A stretch of 64,000 nt of DNA from an uncultured Collinsella sp. Its GTDB lineage: Bacteria; Actinomycetota; Coriobacteriia; Coriobacteriales; Coriobacteriaceae. Numbering within the stretch: position 1 is the stretch's first letter; each line of letters starts with the position of its first letter. Positions 47,936 through 56,208 of this stretch are shown here, piece by piece. The position numbers and the translations under genes are program-made. The notes below the pieces were generated by a model that worked only from the letters and a program-made list of their open reading frames with translations, did not search any database and had not been told where the DNA came from. The stretch covers positions 108,892 through 172,891 of the forward strand of contig CATYVH010000002.1 of the NCBI GenBank assembly GCA_958413765.1, read 5' to 3'.

Positions 47936-49240
47936 CTACTGGTTGTCAGCAGCCGAGAAATCCATATCGAGCGAAGAAACGGCCCAGCCGATATGGTTGT
48001 CGGAGCGCACGAATTTGACGGTGTACTCCTGCTCGCCGCCCTTGGACAGCGATGCCTTCACCTTAGCGGTCGTCTCGGTCATGGACTGATCCATGCCCTC
48101 GACGGACACGGTGGCGCCCTGCGGAATCGAGGAGATGATCATCGACTTAGCGTCCTCGGACAGGCTCGAGGCCAGGCAAGACTCTGCCTTTGCGGTGTCA
48201 CCGTCGCCGGCAGCCTGGAACAGATCGGTAACGACAGACTCCTGAGATGGGAAGCCAAAGCCGCGCGTGTAGGCAAAGCCCAGACCGCCCGCGGCGATCA
48301 AAATGAGCAGAAGCAGCACGATGAAGACTTTAAGACCCGTGTGGCGATGGCGACGACGGACCTTGGCCCGCTTACGATCCTGACGGTCCTGCTGGACCAT
48401 CTCGGACTCGGACAGCGTAAAGAAGCCGGTGTCCGAGGGATCGGGCATAAACTGACCGGTCGCGCCCGTAGGATCGAGCGGATCGACGGCAGGAGCGTCC
48501 ATCGCGGGCGCCGGAGCCGTGGCCATAGCCGTCTGGGCAGACAGCGCGGCAAGCGAATCGTGCACGCGGGCAAGCTCATCGGCCTGCTCGGAGGTGAGCT
48601 GGTAGATGCCATCGGCAGTAGCGGCGTTAAAGGCGTCGAGTGCGTCGGAGGGACGGCCGGCGGCAGAAAGCGCCTGACCCATGCCGGCGTTGAGCGCACG
48701 CGTGTCGTCGCGGGGGCCGGCAAAGTCGATAGCCGTGCGGTAGGTCTCCACGGCATCCGCCGGACGGCCGAGCTTAATGAAGCAACGACCGAGCTCGCCG
48801 AGTGCGGCGGCAGGAGCCGGATTGGCGCCGTCGATGGCAGCCTGACGGAAGGCGGTTCCTGCGTTGGCATAGTCGCCCGACTGGAACAGCGCATTGCCCA
48901 GGCCCAGATAGGCCTTGAACGGCGTGGCATAGGAAGCATCCTGCGTAGCAGCAGAGAACGCCTGAGCGGCCGTCGTGTAGTCGCCCACGGCGGCAAGCGC
49001 CTTGCCGCGGTTGGTGAGCAGCGCGCCGCGCTTGCCGTAGGTGCCGTCGTTGAGGGCGGCGGCATAGGCCTCGGCGGCCTCGGCATACATGCCCAGGTGC
49101 ATCAAGGCGTTGCCACGAAGGTGATCTGCCTCGCCCATAATCTCATCGGGAGTCTTTGCCGCCCCAAGCATCTGGGCTGCAGCGGAAAAATCACCCGCGC
49201 GGTAAGCGGCGCGGCCCTGTTGGATCAGCTGGCTATTCAA
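47936..49240 (-). CDS. TPR-repeat protein with one membrane helix
   Basis: I recognise no named function. Residues 1-245 form consecutive tetratricopeptide-like repeats (GRAAYRAGDFSAAAQML and similar units). An Ala/Pro-rich linker, a highly basic stretch (DRQDRKRAKVRRRHRHTG) and one membrane helix (about 300-322, VFIVLLLLILIAAGGLGFAY) follow. The final about 110 residues form a domain predicted outside the cell. Positive-inside rule puts the TPR part in the cytosol. The TTG start has AAAGGGGA 5 nt upstream. It lies between a cyclophilin and mreB, so an envelope role is possible. Confidence 0.75.
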   Translation of the reverse strand: MNSQLIQQGRAAYRAGDFSAAAQMLGAAKTPDEIMGEADHLRGNALMHLGMYAEAAEAYAAALNDGTYGKRGALLTNRGKALAAVGDYTTAAQAFSAATQDASYATPFKAYLGLGNALFQSGDYANAGTAFRQAAIDGANPAPAAALGELGRCFIKLGRPADAVETYRTAIDFAGPRDDTRALNAGMGQALSAAGRPSDALDAFNAATADGIYQLTSEQADELARVHDSLAALSAQTAMATAPAPAMDAPAVDPLDPTGATGQFMPDPSDTGFFTLSESEMVQQDRQDRKRAKVRRRHRHTGLKVFIVLLLLILIAAGGLGFAYTRGFGFPSQESVVTDLFQAAGDGDTAKAESCLASSLSEDAKSMIISSIPQGATVSVEGMDQSMTETTAKVKASLSKGGEQEYTVKFVRSDNHIGWAVSSLDMDFSAADNQ

Positions 49241-49251
49241 GGAAGTCCCCT

Positions 49252-49794
49252 TTACTCGTGAACGATCTCGACATGGACGATCTCGTCGCCGGCACGCAGC
49301 TGCGAAATCACATCGAGACCCTCGACCGTGGTACCAAAGACGGTGTAACCAGAATCGAGGTTATGCTGGGCGCCCAGGCAGAAGTAGAACTGCGAACCCG
49401 CGGAATCGGGGTCCATGGAGCGTGCCATGGCAAGGGCGCCATCGACATGGCTGTTGCGCGGATTGGTGGCGAACTCGCCCTTGATGCAGTAGCCGGGGCC
49501 ACCGGTACCGGGCATGCCGTCGGGGCCCTCAAGACCGGCGGCGACGTCGGCGCCGGACATGTCGCGGGTATTGGGGTCGCCACCTTGGATAACAAAACCG
49601 GGCACATAGCGATGGAACTTAAGGCCATCATAGAAACCCATCGTGGAAAGCTCGCAGAAGTTCGCGACATGAATGGGAGCGCCCTCGCCGTCAAACTTGA
49701 CCTTGATGGTACCCTTCGACGTCTCGATTACGGCGCACTCGTCGCCGACAAGCTGATACTCGGGCGTGTAGAGCTCTTTCTTAAAACCAAACAT
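49252..49794 (-). CDS. Cyclophilin-type peptidyl-prolyl cis-trans isomerase
   Basis: This is a cytosolic protein-folding enzyme of 180 residues; no signal peptide is present. The cyclophilin core includes GFYDGLKFHRYVPGFVIQGG with the catalytic Arg, and SAGSQFYFCLGAQHNLDSG with VFGTTVEGLDVI. The ATG is preceded by AGGAAGGA and an upstream promoter with an extended -10. It is co-oriented with the TPR gene (11-nt gap) and probably shares its transcript. Confidence 0.94.
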   Translation of the reverse strand: MFGFKKELYTPEYQLVGDECAVIETSKGTIKVKFDGEGAPIHVANFCELSTMGFYDGLKFHRYVPGFVIQGGDPNTRDMSGADVAAGLEGPDGMPGTGGPGYCIKGEFATNPRNSHVDGALAMARSMDPDSAGSQFYFCLGAQHNLDSGYTVFGTTVEGLDVISQLRAGDEIVHVEIVHE

Positions 49795-49835
49795 GTGGTT
49801 CCTTCCTCGTTCGTTTAAAGCATATTTGTACGAAT

Positions 49836-49865
49836 TGTAGCAATAAGCATGGGCTTACATCAATT
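49836..49865 (-). promoter_or_regulatory. Promoter of the cyclophilin gene
   Basis: On the minus strand TTGATG (49860-49865), 18 nt and TACAAT (49836-49841) with an upstream TGC extension, 42 nt before the start. Confidence 0.65.
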
Positions 49866-49901
49866 GCGCACGTAGGTTATGCCGACTATGGCGAACTAAT
49901 T

Positions 49902-51044
49902 TTAGAAACGCTGCTGCGGCTTCCAGGAACCCACATTGGCGTCGTACTGGTTCAGCGCGCTGTTGCCACCCTGCGCGATGGGCGCCAGGATCTCGCTTTG
50001 GTGGGAACTCATCGACTCGCCATCGGGAATGGCCAGCGAGATGTCCCAGCTCTGGCAGATCACGTCGACGCGCTCATACATCCACTCGGCAAGCTGCTTT
50101 AAGTGGGCGATGTCGTCCGCATAGACCGTATCGTCCTGTACTTTCAGGTTGTTAAGCTCATCTTGCGTCTTTTTGATCTGGTCGCGCAGGGCGTAGGCAC
50201 TCTGCGACAGCTCCTGACGGGTGGACAGCGGCGTTCGGAGATAGCCGTTGTTAAAGGAATCGATGACCTCGCCGATCTGGTCCTCGTCAGCGTAGGACAC
50301 GATGGTCTGATACAGACCGTCGAGCCTGGTATAGAGCTGATCATCGGTGAGCACGGTTTCTTCCTGGACCACCTCGGCAGAATCGTCCTGCTTGGTATCG
50401 TCCTCAGTGGCCTCGCCCTTTTGGCGCGTGGGGAAGGTCGTCTGCGCGGCCTGGCCAAACTGGTCGTAGAAGCCAGGCATGACACCCATGGGATCGGTCG
50501 TCACGAACCAATAGGCACCGCCGCAAACGACGGCAAGGACCGCGATGACGATAAGCGGCTTGGGAATATGACGCTTGTGCTTGTGATAGGCATCCTCGTC
50601 GGGGTGCACCTTGCGCTTGGGTTTTTGAGCATCGTCATGCAGGGAAACGGGTGTGGGAATATCGACCTTGGGGATACCGAAATCCTTATCGAAAGCTGGC
50701 AGCACGCAGGTCTCATTGGGGTCGGCGGCGTCCGAAAGCACCGCAGCGGCAGAGGCCGGCGCATGCGGCACCTCGGTATCGATCTGCTCTTGCGTTAGGC
50801 GCGGAAAGCCCGCCGTGCGGCCCGCTGCCAGGTCGGATGCTGCCGCATCCTCGGAGAGGATACCCGGGGCGGGGCGTCCGCATTTGGGGCACGTACGATC
50901 ATGCGGAGAAAGACGGGCACCGCAGCCCTCACAGAACACGAATTCGGTGTGCTCGGGACCATCGCCCGGACCCACATAGGCGTTGCAGTAGGGGCAGAAC
51001 GAGGCGCCGTCCTCGATAGTCTTAAGGCAATGCGGGCAGATCAC
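49902..51044 (-). CDS. Zinc-ribbon membrane protein of unknown function
   Basis: The N-terminus carries two zinc ribbons (CPHCLKTIEDGASFCPYC at residues 3-20 and CEGCGARLSPHDRTCPKCG at about 38-56). A disordered acidic linker, a basic patch (KHKRHIPK) and one membrane helix (about 170-186, LIVIAVLAVVCGGAYWF) follow. The extracytoplasmic remainder is helical and charged. I chose the GTG at 51044, which starts just before the first ribbon; the longest frame adds seven residues. Such proteins are common in Actinobacteria, but the function is unknown. Confidence 0.7.
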   Translation of the reverse strand: MICPHCLKTIEDGASFCPYCNAYVGPGDGPEHTEFVFCEGCGARLSPHDRTCPKCGRPAPGILSEDAAASDLAAGRTAGFPRLTQEQIDTEVPHAPASAAAVLSDAADPNETCVLPAFDKDFGIPKVDIPTPVSLHDDAQKPKRKVHPDEDAYHKHKRHIPKPLIVIAVLAVVCGGAYWFVTTDPMGVMPGFYDQFGQAAQTTFPTRQKGEATEDDTKQDDSAEVVQEETVLTDDQLYTRLDGLYQTIVSYADEDQIGEVIDSFNNGYLRTPLSTRQELSQSAYALRDQIKKTQDELNNLKVQDDTVYADDIAHLKQLAEWMYERVDVICQSWDISLAIPDGESMSSHQSEILAPIAQGGNSALNQYDANVGSWKPQQRF

Positions 51045-51147
51045 GGCATCCTCTTTTCGAAGCAATTCAAATAATCGAGGTTAGAGCATAACATCGCCAC
51101 GGCCCTACAGGAGCAAGGCACCAATTCAACATCGCCAGGGCGCGTAG

Positions 51148-53871
51148 TTACTTCTTCTTTTTGCTCGGCATCGAGACTTTGATGCCTTGGGCGGACTTGG
51201 TTACGCGAGAGCGCTTGGCTCCGCTACCCTTCTTTTTCTTGGGCTGGGCCTGGGCCACGCCCTCGAGTGCGCGGGCCTCGGCCTCGCGAGCGGTGCGATC
51301 TTCGCGGCGCTGCGCCATGTCGGCGGCGACGCGCTTGGCAAAACGCTCGGCCGTCGAACCCGTCGAGCTCACCTTGCCGCCACCGCGACCCAGGTGGACG
51401 CGCACACCGCGGCCAAAACCAGTTGCGGCATGACGACGACGCGGCTTGAGCGAATCCATCATCGTGGCGAGCTTAAAGAACACCGAGCAGGTAAAGACCA
51501 CGATGACAGCCAAGATTACCATCTGGCCCATCGACAGGTTGGCAATAGACAGCAGCTCCGGGAATCCGATAACGCCCACCAGGATGCCGGCGACTACAAA
51601 CACAAAGAGCGCCACGCGCAAGGGTGTGAGGGGCTGCGAGATGCGCCAGATCAGGCTGACGCTCGCCGCGCACGACGAAAGCAGGCACATCGTAGACAGC
51701 GTGAGCTGGCTAAAGCCAAACACGCGCGCCACAAAGATATCGAGCGCCGCGGCCAAAATGACCGCAATCGACGCCGGCAGTGCCCGCTTGAGCACGTTCG
51801 TCAGGAACGACCCCTTCACGCGAGCATTGTTGGGCTCCAGGCCCAACACAAAGCCCGGCGCGCCGATGCAGAAGAAGTTGATGAGCGTCATCTGAATCGG
51901 CTCGAAAGGGTACGGCGGCAGCGCGATGCACAGCGCCGCCAGGCCCATCGAGAACAGCGTCTTAGTCAGGAACAGCGAAGCCGAACGCTGCAGGTTGTTG
52001 ATGGAGCGACGGCCCTCGGCCACCACGGCGGGCATCGAGGCAAAGTCGTTGTCGACGAGCACGATCTCGGCCACGTTACGCGCGGCATCGGAGCCGGCCG
52101 CCATGGCCACGGAGCAGTCGGCCTCCTTGAGCGCCAGCACGTCGTTGACGCCGTCGCCTGTCATGGCCACGGTGTGCTCGCGGCGCCTGAGCGCCTGCAC
52201 GAGCTCGCGCTTCTGCTGCGGGGTCACACGACCAAAGACATGGTAGCGGTCCACTGCGGCATCGAGCTTGGCCGGCGTATCGAGCGTCGTGGCGTCCACA
52301 TAAGCGTCCGCCCCCGGCACGCCCACCACGCGCGCGATCGACGACACCGTACGCGGGTCGTCGCCACTGATCACGTTGAGCGTCACGCCCTGCTCGTTAA
52401 AGTAGCCGATGGTCTCGGCCGCCGAGGTACGAATCTCGTCGCGGATGGTCACAAAGCCCACGGGCTCGGCCTCGCCCACCATATCGCCATCGGGCGTAAA
52501 GCCGTCCACGCGCGCCACCACGAGCACGCGGCAGGTATCGGCAAGCTCGGCGACACGGTTCTCGACCTGGGCAAACGCACGATCAGAGAGCACAAACTGC
52601 GCGGCGCCCATTACGTAGGAGCCCTGCGCAAACGAAGCGCCACTCCATTTTTTAGACGACGAGAACGGAATGACCGACAGCGGCTCAGACACCTCGACCG
52701 GGCGATCGGCGTAATAGTTGAGCAGCGCCTGGCAGGTCTCGTTGGCATCGGCCGAAGTCGCACGCGCGACGTTAGCCAGCGCAAAATCGAGCACCGTGGT
52801 ATCGACGGGAACAGCCGCCTCGTTCTCCCCCACGCCCAAGGCAACGCCCTCAACCGGCAGCGGATAGGTACCCTCGACCTCCATGCGACCCGACGTGATG
52901 GTGCCCGTCTTGTCCAGGCACAGTACGTCGACGCGAGCGAGCGTCTCGATGCAGTAGAGCTGCTGCGCCAGAACCTTGCGGCGGGCCAGGCGCACCGTGG
53001 CGATGGCGAGCACCGACGAGGTCAGCAGCACCAGGCCCTGCGGAATCATGCCCAGCAGGGCGCCCACCGTGGACAGCAGCGCCGACGAAGGCACGCGGCC
53101 GGCCAGCAGCTCGGAGAAGCACCAGGAAAGCGCGCTATCGCCCGGGGTTCCCGCGGCATCCCACAGCTCGCTCACACTCGAGGCAAACAACGCCAAACCG
53201 AGCGGGATCATGATGATGCTCGCAAAGCGCACAATGGCGTTCAGCGCGTTCATGATCTCGGAATTGACCTTTTTGACGTACTTGGCCTCGTTATTAATTT
53301 TGGCCACGTAGTTGTCGGCGCCGACATGGATCACGCGGGCGCGCAGCAGACCTGAGTCGATAAAGCTACCGCTCATGAGCTCGGAGCCGGGCTGCTTCTT
53401 AATAAGGTCGCTCTCGCCCGTCAGCAGGCTCTCGTTCACGAGCGCCTCGCCCGAAACCACCACGGCGTCGGCGGGAATCTGGTCACCGCGCCCCAAGCGG
53501 ATAATGTCGTCGAGCACGATCTGGTCCAGGTCGAGCTCCACCTCAGCGCCGTCGCGCACCGCGATGGCCTTCTTGGAGGTTAGCAGCGTAAGCTTATCGA
53601 CCATCTTCTTAGAGCGCATGGACTGAATGACGCCAATAGCGGTATTGAGGAACACCACGAACAGGAACGTCAGATTCTTAAACGAACCGGTCAAAATGAC
53701 CAGGAAAGCCAAGATCACGTTGATCAAATTGAACAACGTGCAGAGGTTCTCAATGATGAGCTCTTTGACCGACTTGGTCTTGAGCTCCATGTTGCGGTTG
53801 ATCTTACCGGCGGCGATGCGCTCCTCGACCTCGGCGGTCGAGAGTCCGCGCTCGATATCCGTTGCTGCCAT
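51148..53871 (-). CDS. P-type cation-transporting ATPase, CtpE-like
   Basis: The protein is a transporter of about 907 residues with phosphorylation motif LCLDKTGTITSGRM, actuator motif LLTGESDLI, and hinge MTGDGVNDVLALKEADC. The fourth helix has MIPQGLVLLTSSVLAIAT, close to mycobacterial CtpE, a calcium-uptake ATPase, so Ca2+ is the best guess. The C-terminus adds about 95 residues rich in Arg and Lys (ending KKKGSGAKRSRVTKS... and KKKK), which is unusual. The ATG at 53871 is taken; five extra residues are possible upstream. Confidence 0.85.
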   Translation of the reverse strand: MAATDIERGLSTAEVEERIAAGKINRNMELKTKSVKELIIENLCTLFNLINVILAFLVILTGSFKNLTFLFVVFLNTAIGVIQSMRSKKMVDKLTLLTSKKAIAVRDGAEVELDLDQIVLDDIIRLGRGDQIPADAVVVSGEALVNESLLTGESDLIKKQPGSELMSGSFIDSGLLRARVIHVGADNYVAKINNEAKYVKKVNSEIMNALNAIVRFASIIMIPLGLALFASSVSELWDAAGTPGDSALSWCFSELLAGRVPSSALLSTVGALLGMIPQGLVLLTSSVLAIATVRLARRKVLAQQLYCIETLARVDVLCLDKTGTITSGRMEVEGTYPLPVEGVALGVGENEAAVPVDTTVLDFALANVARATSADANETCQALLNYYADRPVEVSEPLSVIPFSSSKKWSGASFAQGSYVMGAAQFVLSDRAFAQVENRVAELADTCRVLVVARVDGFTPDGDMVGEAEPVGFVTIRDEIRTSAAETIGYFNEQGVTLNVISGDDPRTVSSIARVVGVPGADAYVDATTLDTPAKLDAAVDRYHVFGRVTPQQKRELVQALRRREHTVAMTGDGVNDVLALKEADCSVAMAAGSDAARNVAEIVLVDNDFASMPAVVAEGRRSINNLQRSASLFLTKTLFSMGLAALCIALPPYPFEPIQMTLINFFCIGAPGFVLGLEPNNARVKGSFLTNVLKRALPASIAVILAAALDIFVARVFGFSQLTLSTMCLLSSCAASVSLIWRISQPLTPLRVALFVFVVAGILVGVIGFPELLSIANLSMGQMVILAVIVVFTCSVFFKLATMMDSLKPRRRHAATGFGRGVRVHLGRGGGKVSSTGSTAERFAKRVAADMAQRREDRTAREAEARALEGVAQAQPKKKKGSGAKRSRVTKSAQGIKVSMPSKKKK

Positions 53872-53947
53872 ACCACGTCCCATCACGTCGCGTCGGTATA
53901 AGAAAAACCGCCCGGACCATGCGAGGTTCGGACGGTCTCACGTTCGA

Positions 53948-54024
53948 TGGTGCCCCATGTTGGATTCGAACCAACGGCCTTCTGCTCCGGAGGCAGACGC
54001 TCTAATCCTCTGAGCTAATAGGGC
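53948..54024 (-). tRNA. tRNA-Arg (anticodon CCG)
   Basis: The 77-nt minus-strand sequence folds as a cloverleaf. The acceptor stem is GCCCTAT/ATGGGGC. The D arm contains AGCTCAGAGGATTAGAGC. The anticodon stem TCTGC/GCAGA has loop CTCCGGA, and the T arm contains GGTTCGAATCC. The CCA end is encoded. It reads CGG arginine codons, which are frequent in this high-GC sequence. Confidence 0.96.
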
Positions 54025-54144
54025 GAACGGTAGGCATTATACCCAAGTGCGCCACGGGCTATCAAAATAAAAGAAAAAGCTTTGCAATTCCGAGGAAGAC
54101 GCGGCGCAACGGCCCACTTTAGAAGGCAAAAGCGAATCAGATAG

Positions 54145-54150
54145 TATAAA
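54145..54150 (+). promoter_or_regulatory. -10 element of the aromatic cluster
   Basis: TATAAA lies 6 nt before a micro-ORF ATG at 54156 and 84 nt before the DAHP synthase gene. A weak -35 (TTTAGA at 54117-54122) is 22 nt away. It is also 17 nt from an alternative -10 (GATAGT) at 54140-54145. Confidence 0.45.
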
Positions 54151-54155
54151 CTCTC

Positions 54156-54218
54156 ATGCACCATATATACACGGCTCGCGATGCGGGCCGTTTTTACAAG
54201 GGTTATCCATCGAGGTGA
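54156..54218 (+). CDS. Putative aromatic-rich leader peptide of the aro cluster
   Basis: This 20-codon frame starts at ATG 54156 where transcription is expected to begin, so it may be translated without a leader. It contains Tyr, Phe, Tyr and Tyr plus two His, with Phe-Tyr-Lys-Gly-Tyr directly after the terminator's 3' arm. It ends at a TGA 10 nt before the DAHP synthase start codon and overlaps the terminator stem at 54171-54191. The position and composition resemble attenuation leader peptides. Whether it is translated is inferred. Confidence 0.4.
   Translation: MHHIYTARDAGRFYKGYPSR
54171..54195 (+). terminator. Intrinsic terminator in the aro leader (attenuator)
   Basis: A 9-bp stem ACGGCTCGC / GCGGGCCGT (one G-T pair) with a 3-nt GAT loop is followed by TTTTT. 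All upstream genes within 20 kb read leftwards. It can therefore only terminate transcripts that begin in the short gap before it and lead into the aro cluster. Confidence 0.75.
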
Positions 54219-54228
54219 GAGGCACACC

Positions 54229-55254
54229 ATGATTGCAATTTTAAAGCAGAGCGCCAGCGACGAGGCCGTCAGCCATATCGTCAGCTGGATTGAGAAAAAG
54301 GGCCTGAAGACCGACGTCTCGCGCGGCGAGAACGAGACGATCATCGGCCTGGTGGGCGATACGACCAAGATCGACCCGTTCCTGCTCGAGTCCATGGACG
54401 TCGTCGAGCGCGTGCAGCGCGTCTCCGAGCCGTTCAAGCGCGCCAACCGCAAGTTCCACCCCGAGGACTCCGTCATCGACTGCGGCCACGGCGTCAAGAT
54501 CGGCGGCGATCAGTTCCAGGTCATCGCCGGCCCGTGCTCCGTCGAGGGCGAGAACCTCATCCGCATCGCCCGCCGCGTGAAGGCCGCCGGTGCCACGATG
54601 CTGCGCGGCGGTGCCTACAAGCCCCGCACTTCCCCGTACGCCTACCAGGGCATGGGCCCCGCCGGTCTGGACCTGCTGTGCGAGGCGTCTGCCGAGCTCG
54701 ACATGCCGATCGTCACCGAGATCATGGACCCGCGCGACGTGCAGGTCTTCCTGGACAAGAAGATCGACGTCATGCAGATCGGCGCCCGCAACGCCCAGAA
54801 CTTCCCTCTGCTCAAAGAGGTCGGCAAGACCAAGACTCCGATCTTGCTTAAGCGCGGCATGTCCGGCACGATCGATGAGCTGCTCATGGCCGCCGAGTAC
54901 GTCATGAGCGAGGGCAACGACAACGTCATCCTGTGCGAGCGCGGCATCCGCACCTTCGAGACCCGCACCCGCAACACATTCGACCTCAACGCCGTGCCGG
55001 TGCTGCACCACCTGTCGCACCTGCCCGTCGTCGCCGACCCCAGCCACGCCACCGGCTACACCCGCTACGTTGAGCCCATGGCGCTCGCGGCGACCGCCTG
55101 CGGCGCCAACGGCCTGGAGATCGAGGTCCACGACGACCCGAGCCACGCTTGGTCCGACGGCGCCCAGGCCCTCACGCCCGACCAGTTCGACGACACCATG
55201 CGCCGCATCCGCGCCATCCGCGAGGTCGTCTGCCAAGAACCCGTTCAGGAGTAG
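54229..55254 (+). CDS. aroF: 3-deoxy-7-phosphoheptulonate synthase, with N-terminal regulatory domain
   Basis: The first shikimate-pathway enzyme joins PEP and erythrose 4-phosphate. Residues ~1-70 are a ferredoxin-like regulatory domain as in Thermotoga and Bacillus-type enzymes, in which Tyr or Phe bind. The barrel (75-335) contains FQVIAGPCSVEGENL, ATMLRGGAYKPRTSPYAYQG, QIGARNAQNF, LLKRGMSGTI and VVADPSHATGY. At 341 residues it is the type I beta form. The ATG has GAGAGG 6 nt upstream. It is the first structural gene of the cluster. Confidence 0.95.
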   Translation: MIAILKQSASDEAVSHIVSWIEKKGLKTDVSRGENETIIGLVGDTTKIDPFLLESMDVVERVQRVSEPFKRANRKFHPEDSVIDCGHGVKIGGDQFQVIAGPCSVEGENLIRIARRVKAAGATMLRGGAYKPRTSPYAYQGMGPAGLDLLCEASAELDMPIVTEIMDPRDVQVFLDKKIDVMQIGARNAQNFPLLKEVGKTKTPILLKRGMSGTIDELLMAAEYVMSEGNDNVILCERGIRTFETRTRNTFDLNAVPVLHHLSHLPVVADPSHATGYTRYVEPMALAATACGANGLEIEVHDDPSHAWSDGAQALTPDQFDDTMRRIRAIREVVCQEPVQE

Positions 55255-55257
55255 CCC

Positions 55258-56172
55258 ATGGGTACGGTGAGAAACGCACGCGTTAACCAGGGTGGCCCCA
55301 AGTGCGCCGGCATCGTGGGCCTGGGCCTCATCGGCGGCAGCTTTGCCCGCGGCTATGCGCAGGCGGGCGTTCGCGTGCTGGCCTGGGACCCCGACGATGA
55401 CGTGATGACGGCCGCCAGCATGGGCACCGTTGCCGGCGAGCTCAACGACGAGACGCTCGGCGAGTGCGACATCATCGTCCTTGCCTGCTATCCCGAGGCC
55501 TGCATCGAGTGGCTCGAAGCGCACGCTCAGGCACTCGCCGACGCCACCGACACCGAGGCCATCATGGGCCCCGTGGTGATCGACACCGTGGGCGTCAAGA
55601 ACATCGTGTGCGAGCGCGCCTTTAAGCTTGCCCGCGAGCACGGTTTTTACTTTGTGGGCGCGCACCCCATGGCGGGCACGCAGTTCTCGGGCTACGCGCA
55701 TTCCCGCTCCGACCTGTTCCAGGGCGCACCGCTCGTGCTTGTACCGCCCGCAGTGGACGACGCCCTTAAGCTGGAGCTTTTGGGCCAGGTGCGCGAGATG
55801 GTACGTCCCTTGGGCTTTGGCAAGTTCAGCGTAACGAGCGCCACCGAGCACGACCGCGTCATCGCCTTTACGAGCCAGCTCGCGCACGTCGTCTCCAACG
55901 CCTATGTTAAGAGCCCGACCGCTCAGGTCCACCACGGCTTTTCGGCCGGCAGCTACCGCGACCTCACCCGCGTGGCGCACCTCAACCCGCAAATGTGGTC
56001 AGAGCTCATGATCGATGACGCCGACGCGCTCGCCTTCGAGATCGACCATCTGATCGAATCGCTTGGCGCCTACAGCCGCGCGCTCAAGGACCGCGACCAG
56101 CGCTATCTGGAGAATCTCCTTGCCGAGGGCGACCGCATTAAGCGCGCACTCGACGACGAGGCCTCCCACTAG
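55258..56172 (+). CDS. tyrA: Prephenate dehydrogenase
   Basis: The enzyme oxidises prephenate to 4-hydroxyphenylpyruvate, the tyrosine branch. The NAD-binding site CAGIVGLGLIGGSFARGYAQ is at residue ~15. FVGAHPMAGTQFSGYAHSR includes the catalytic His, and EHDRVIAFTSQLAHVVSNAY the second conserved region. At 304 residues it has no ACT domain. It begins 3 nt after the previous stop with AGGAG. Prephenate rather than arogenate specificity is assumed. Confidence 0.93.
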   Translation: MGTVRNARVNQGGPKCAGIVGLGLIGGSFARGYAQAGVRVLAWDPDDDVMTAASMGTVAGELNDETLGECDIIVLACYPEACIEWLEAHAQALADATDTEAIMGPVVIDTVGVKNIVCERAFKLAREHGFYFVGAHPMAGTQFSGYAHSRSDLFQGAPLVLVPPAVDDALKLELLGQVREMVRPLGFGKFSVTSATEHDRVIAFTSQLAHVVSNAYVKSPTAQVHHGFSAGSYRDLTRVAHLNPQMWSELMIDDADALAFEIDHLIESLGAYSRALKDRDQRYLENLLAEGDRIKRALDDEASH

Positions 56173-56208
56173 ACCACCTATCACGCCAGGTCGAAAGGAC
56201 CGAAGCTT

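Noticed and set aside
51187..53355. 722-codon plus-strand open frame opposite the P-type ATPase
   Set aside because: Arg/His/Gln-rich shadow sequence with no recognisable motif, fully antisense to a conserved gene.
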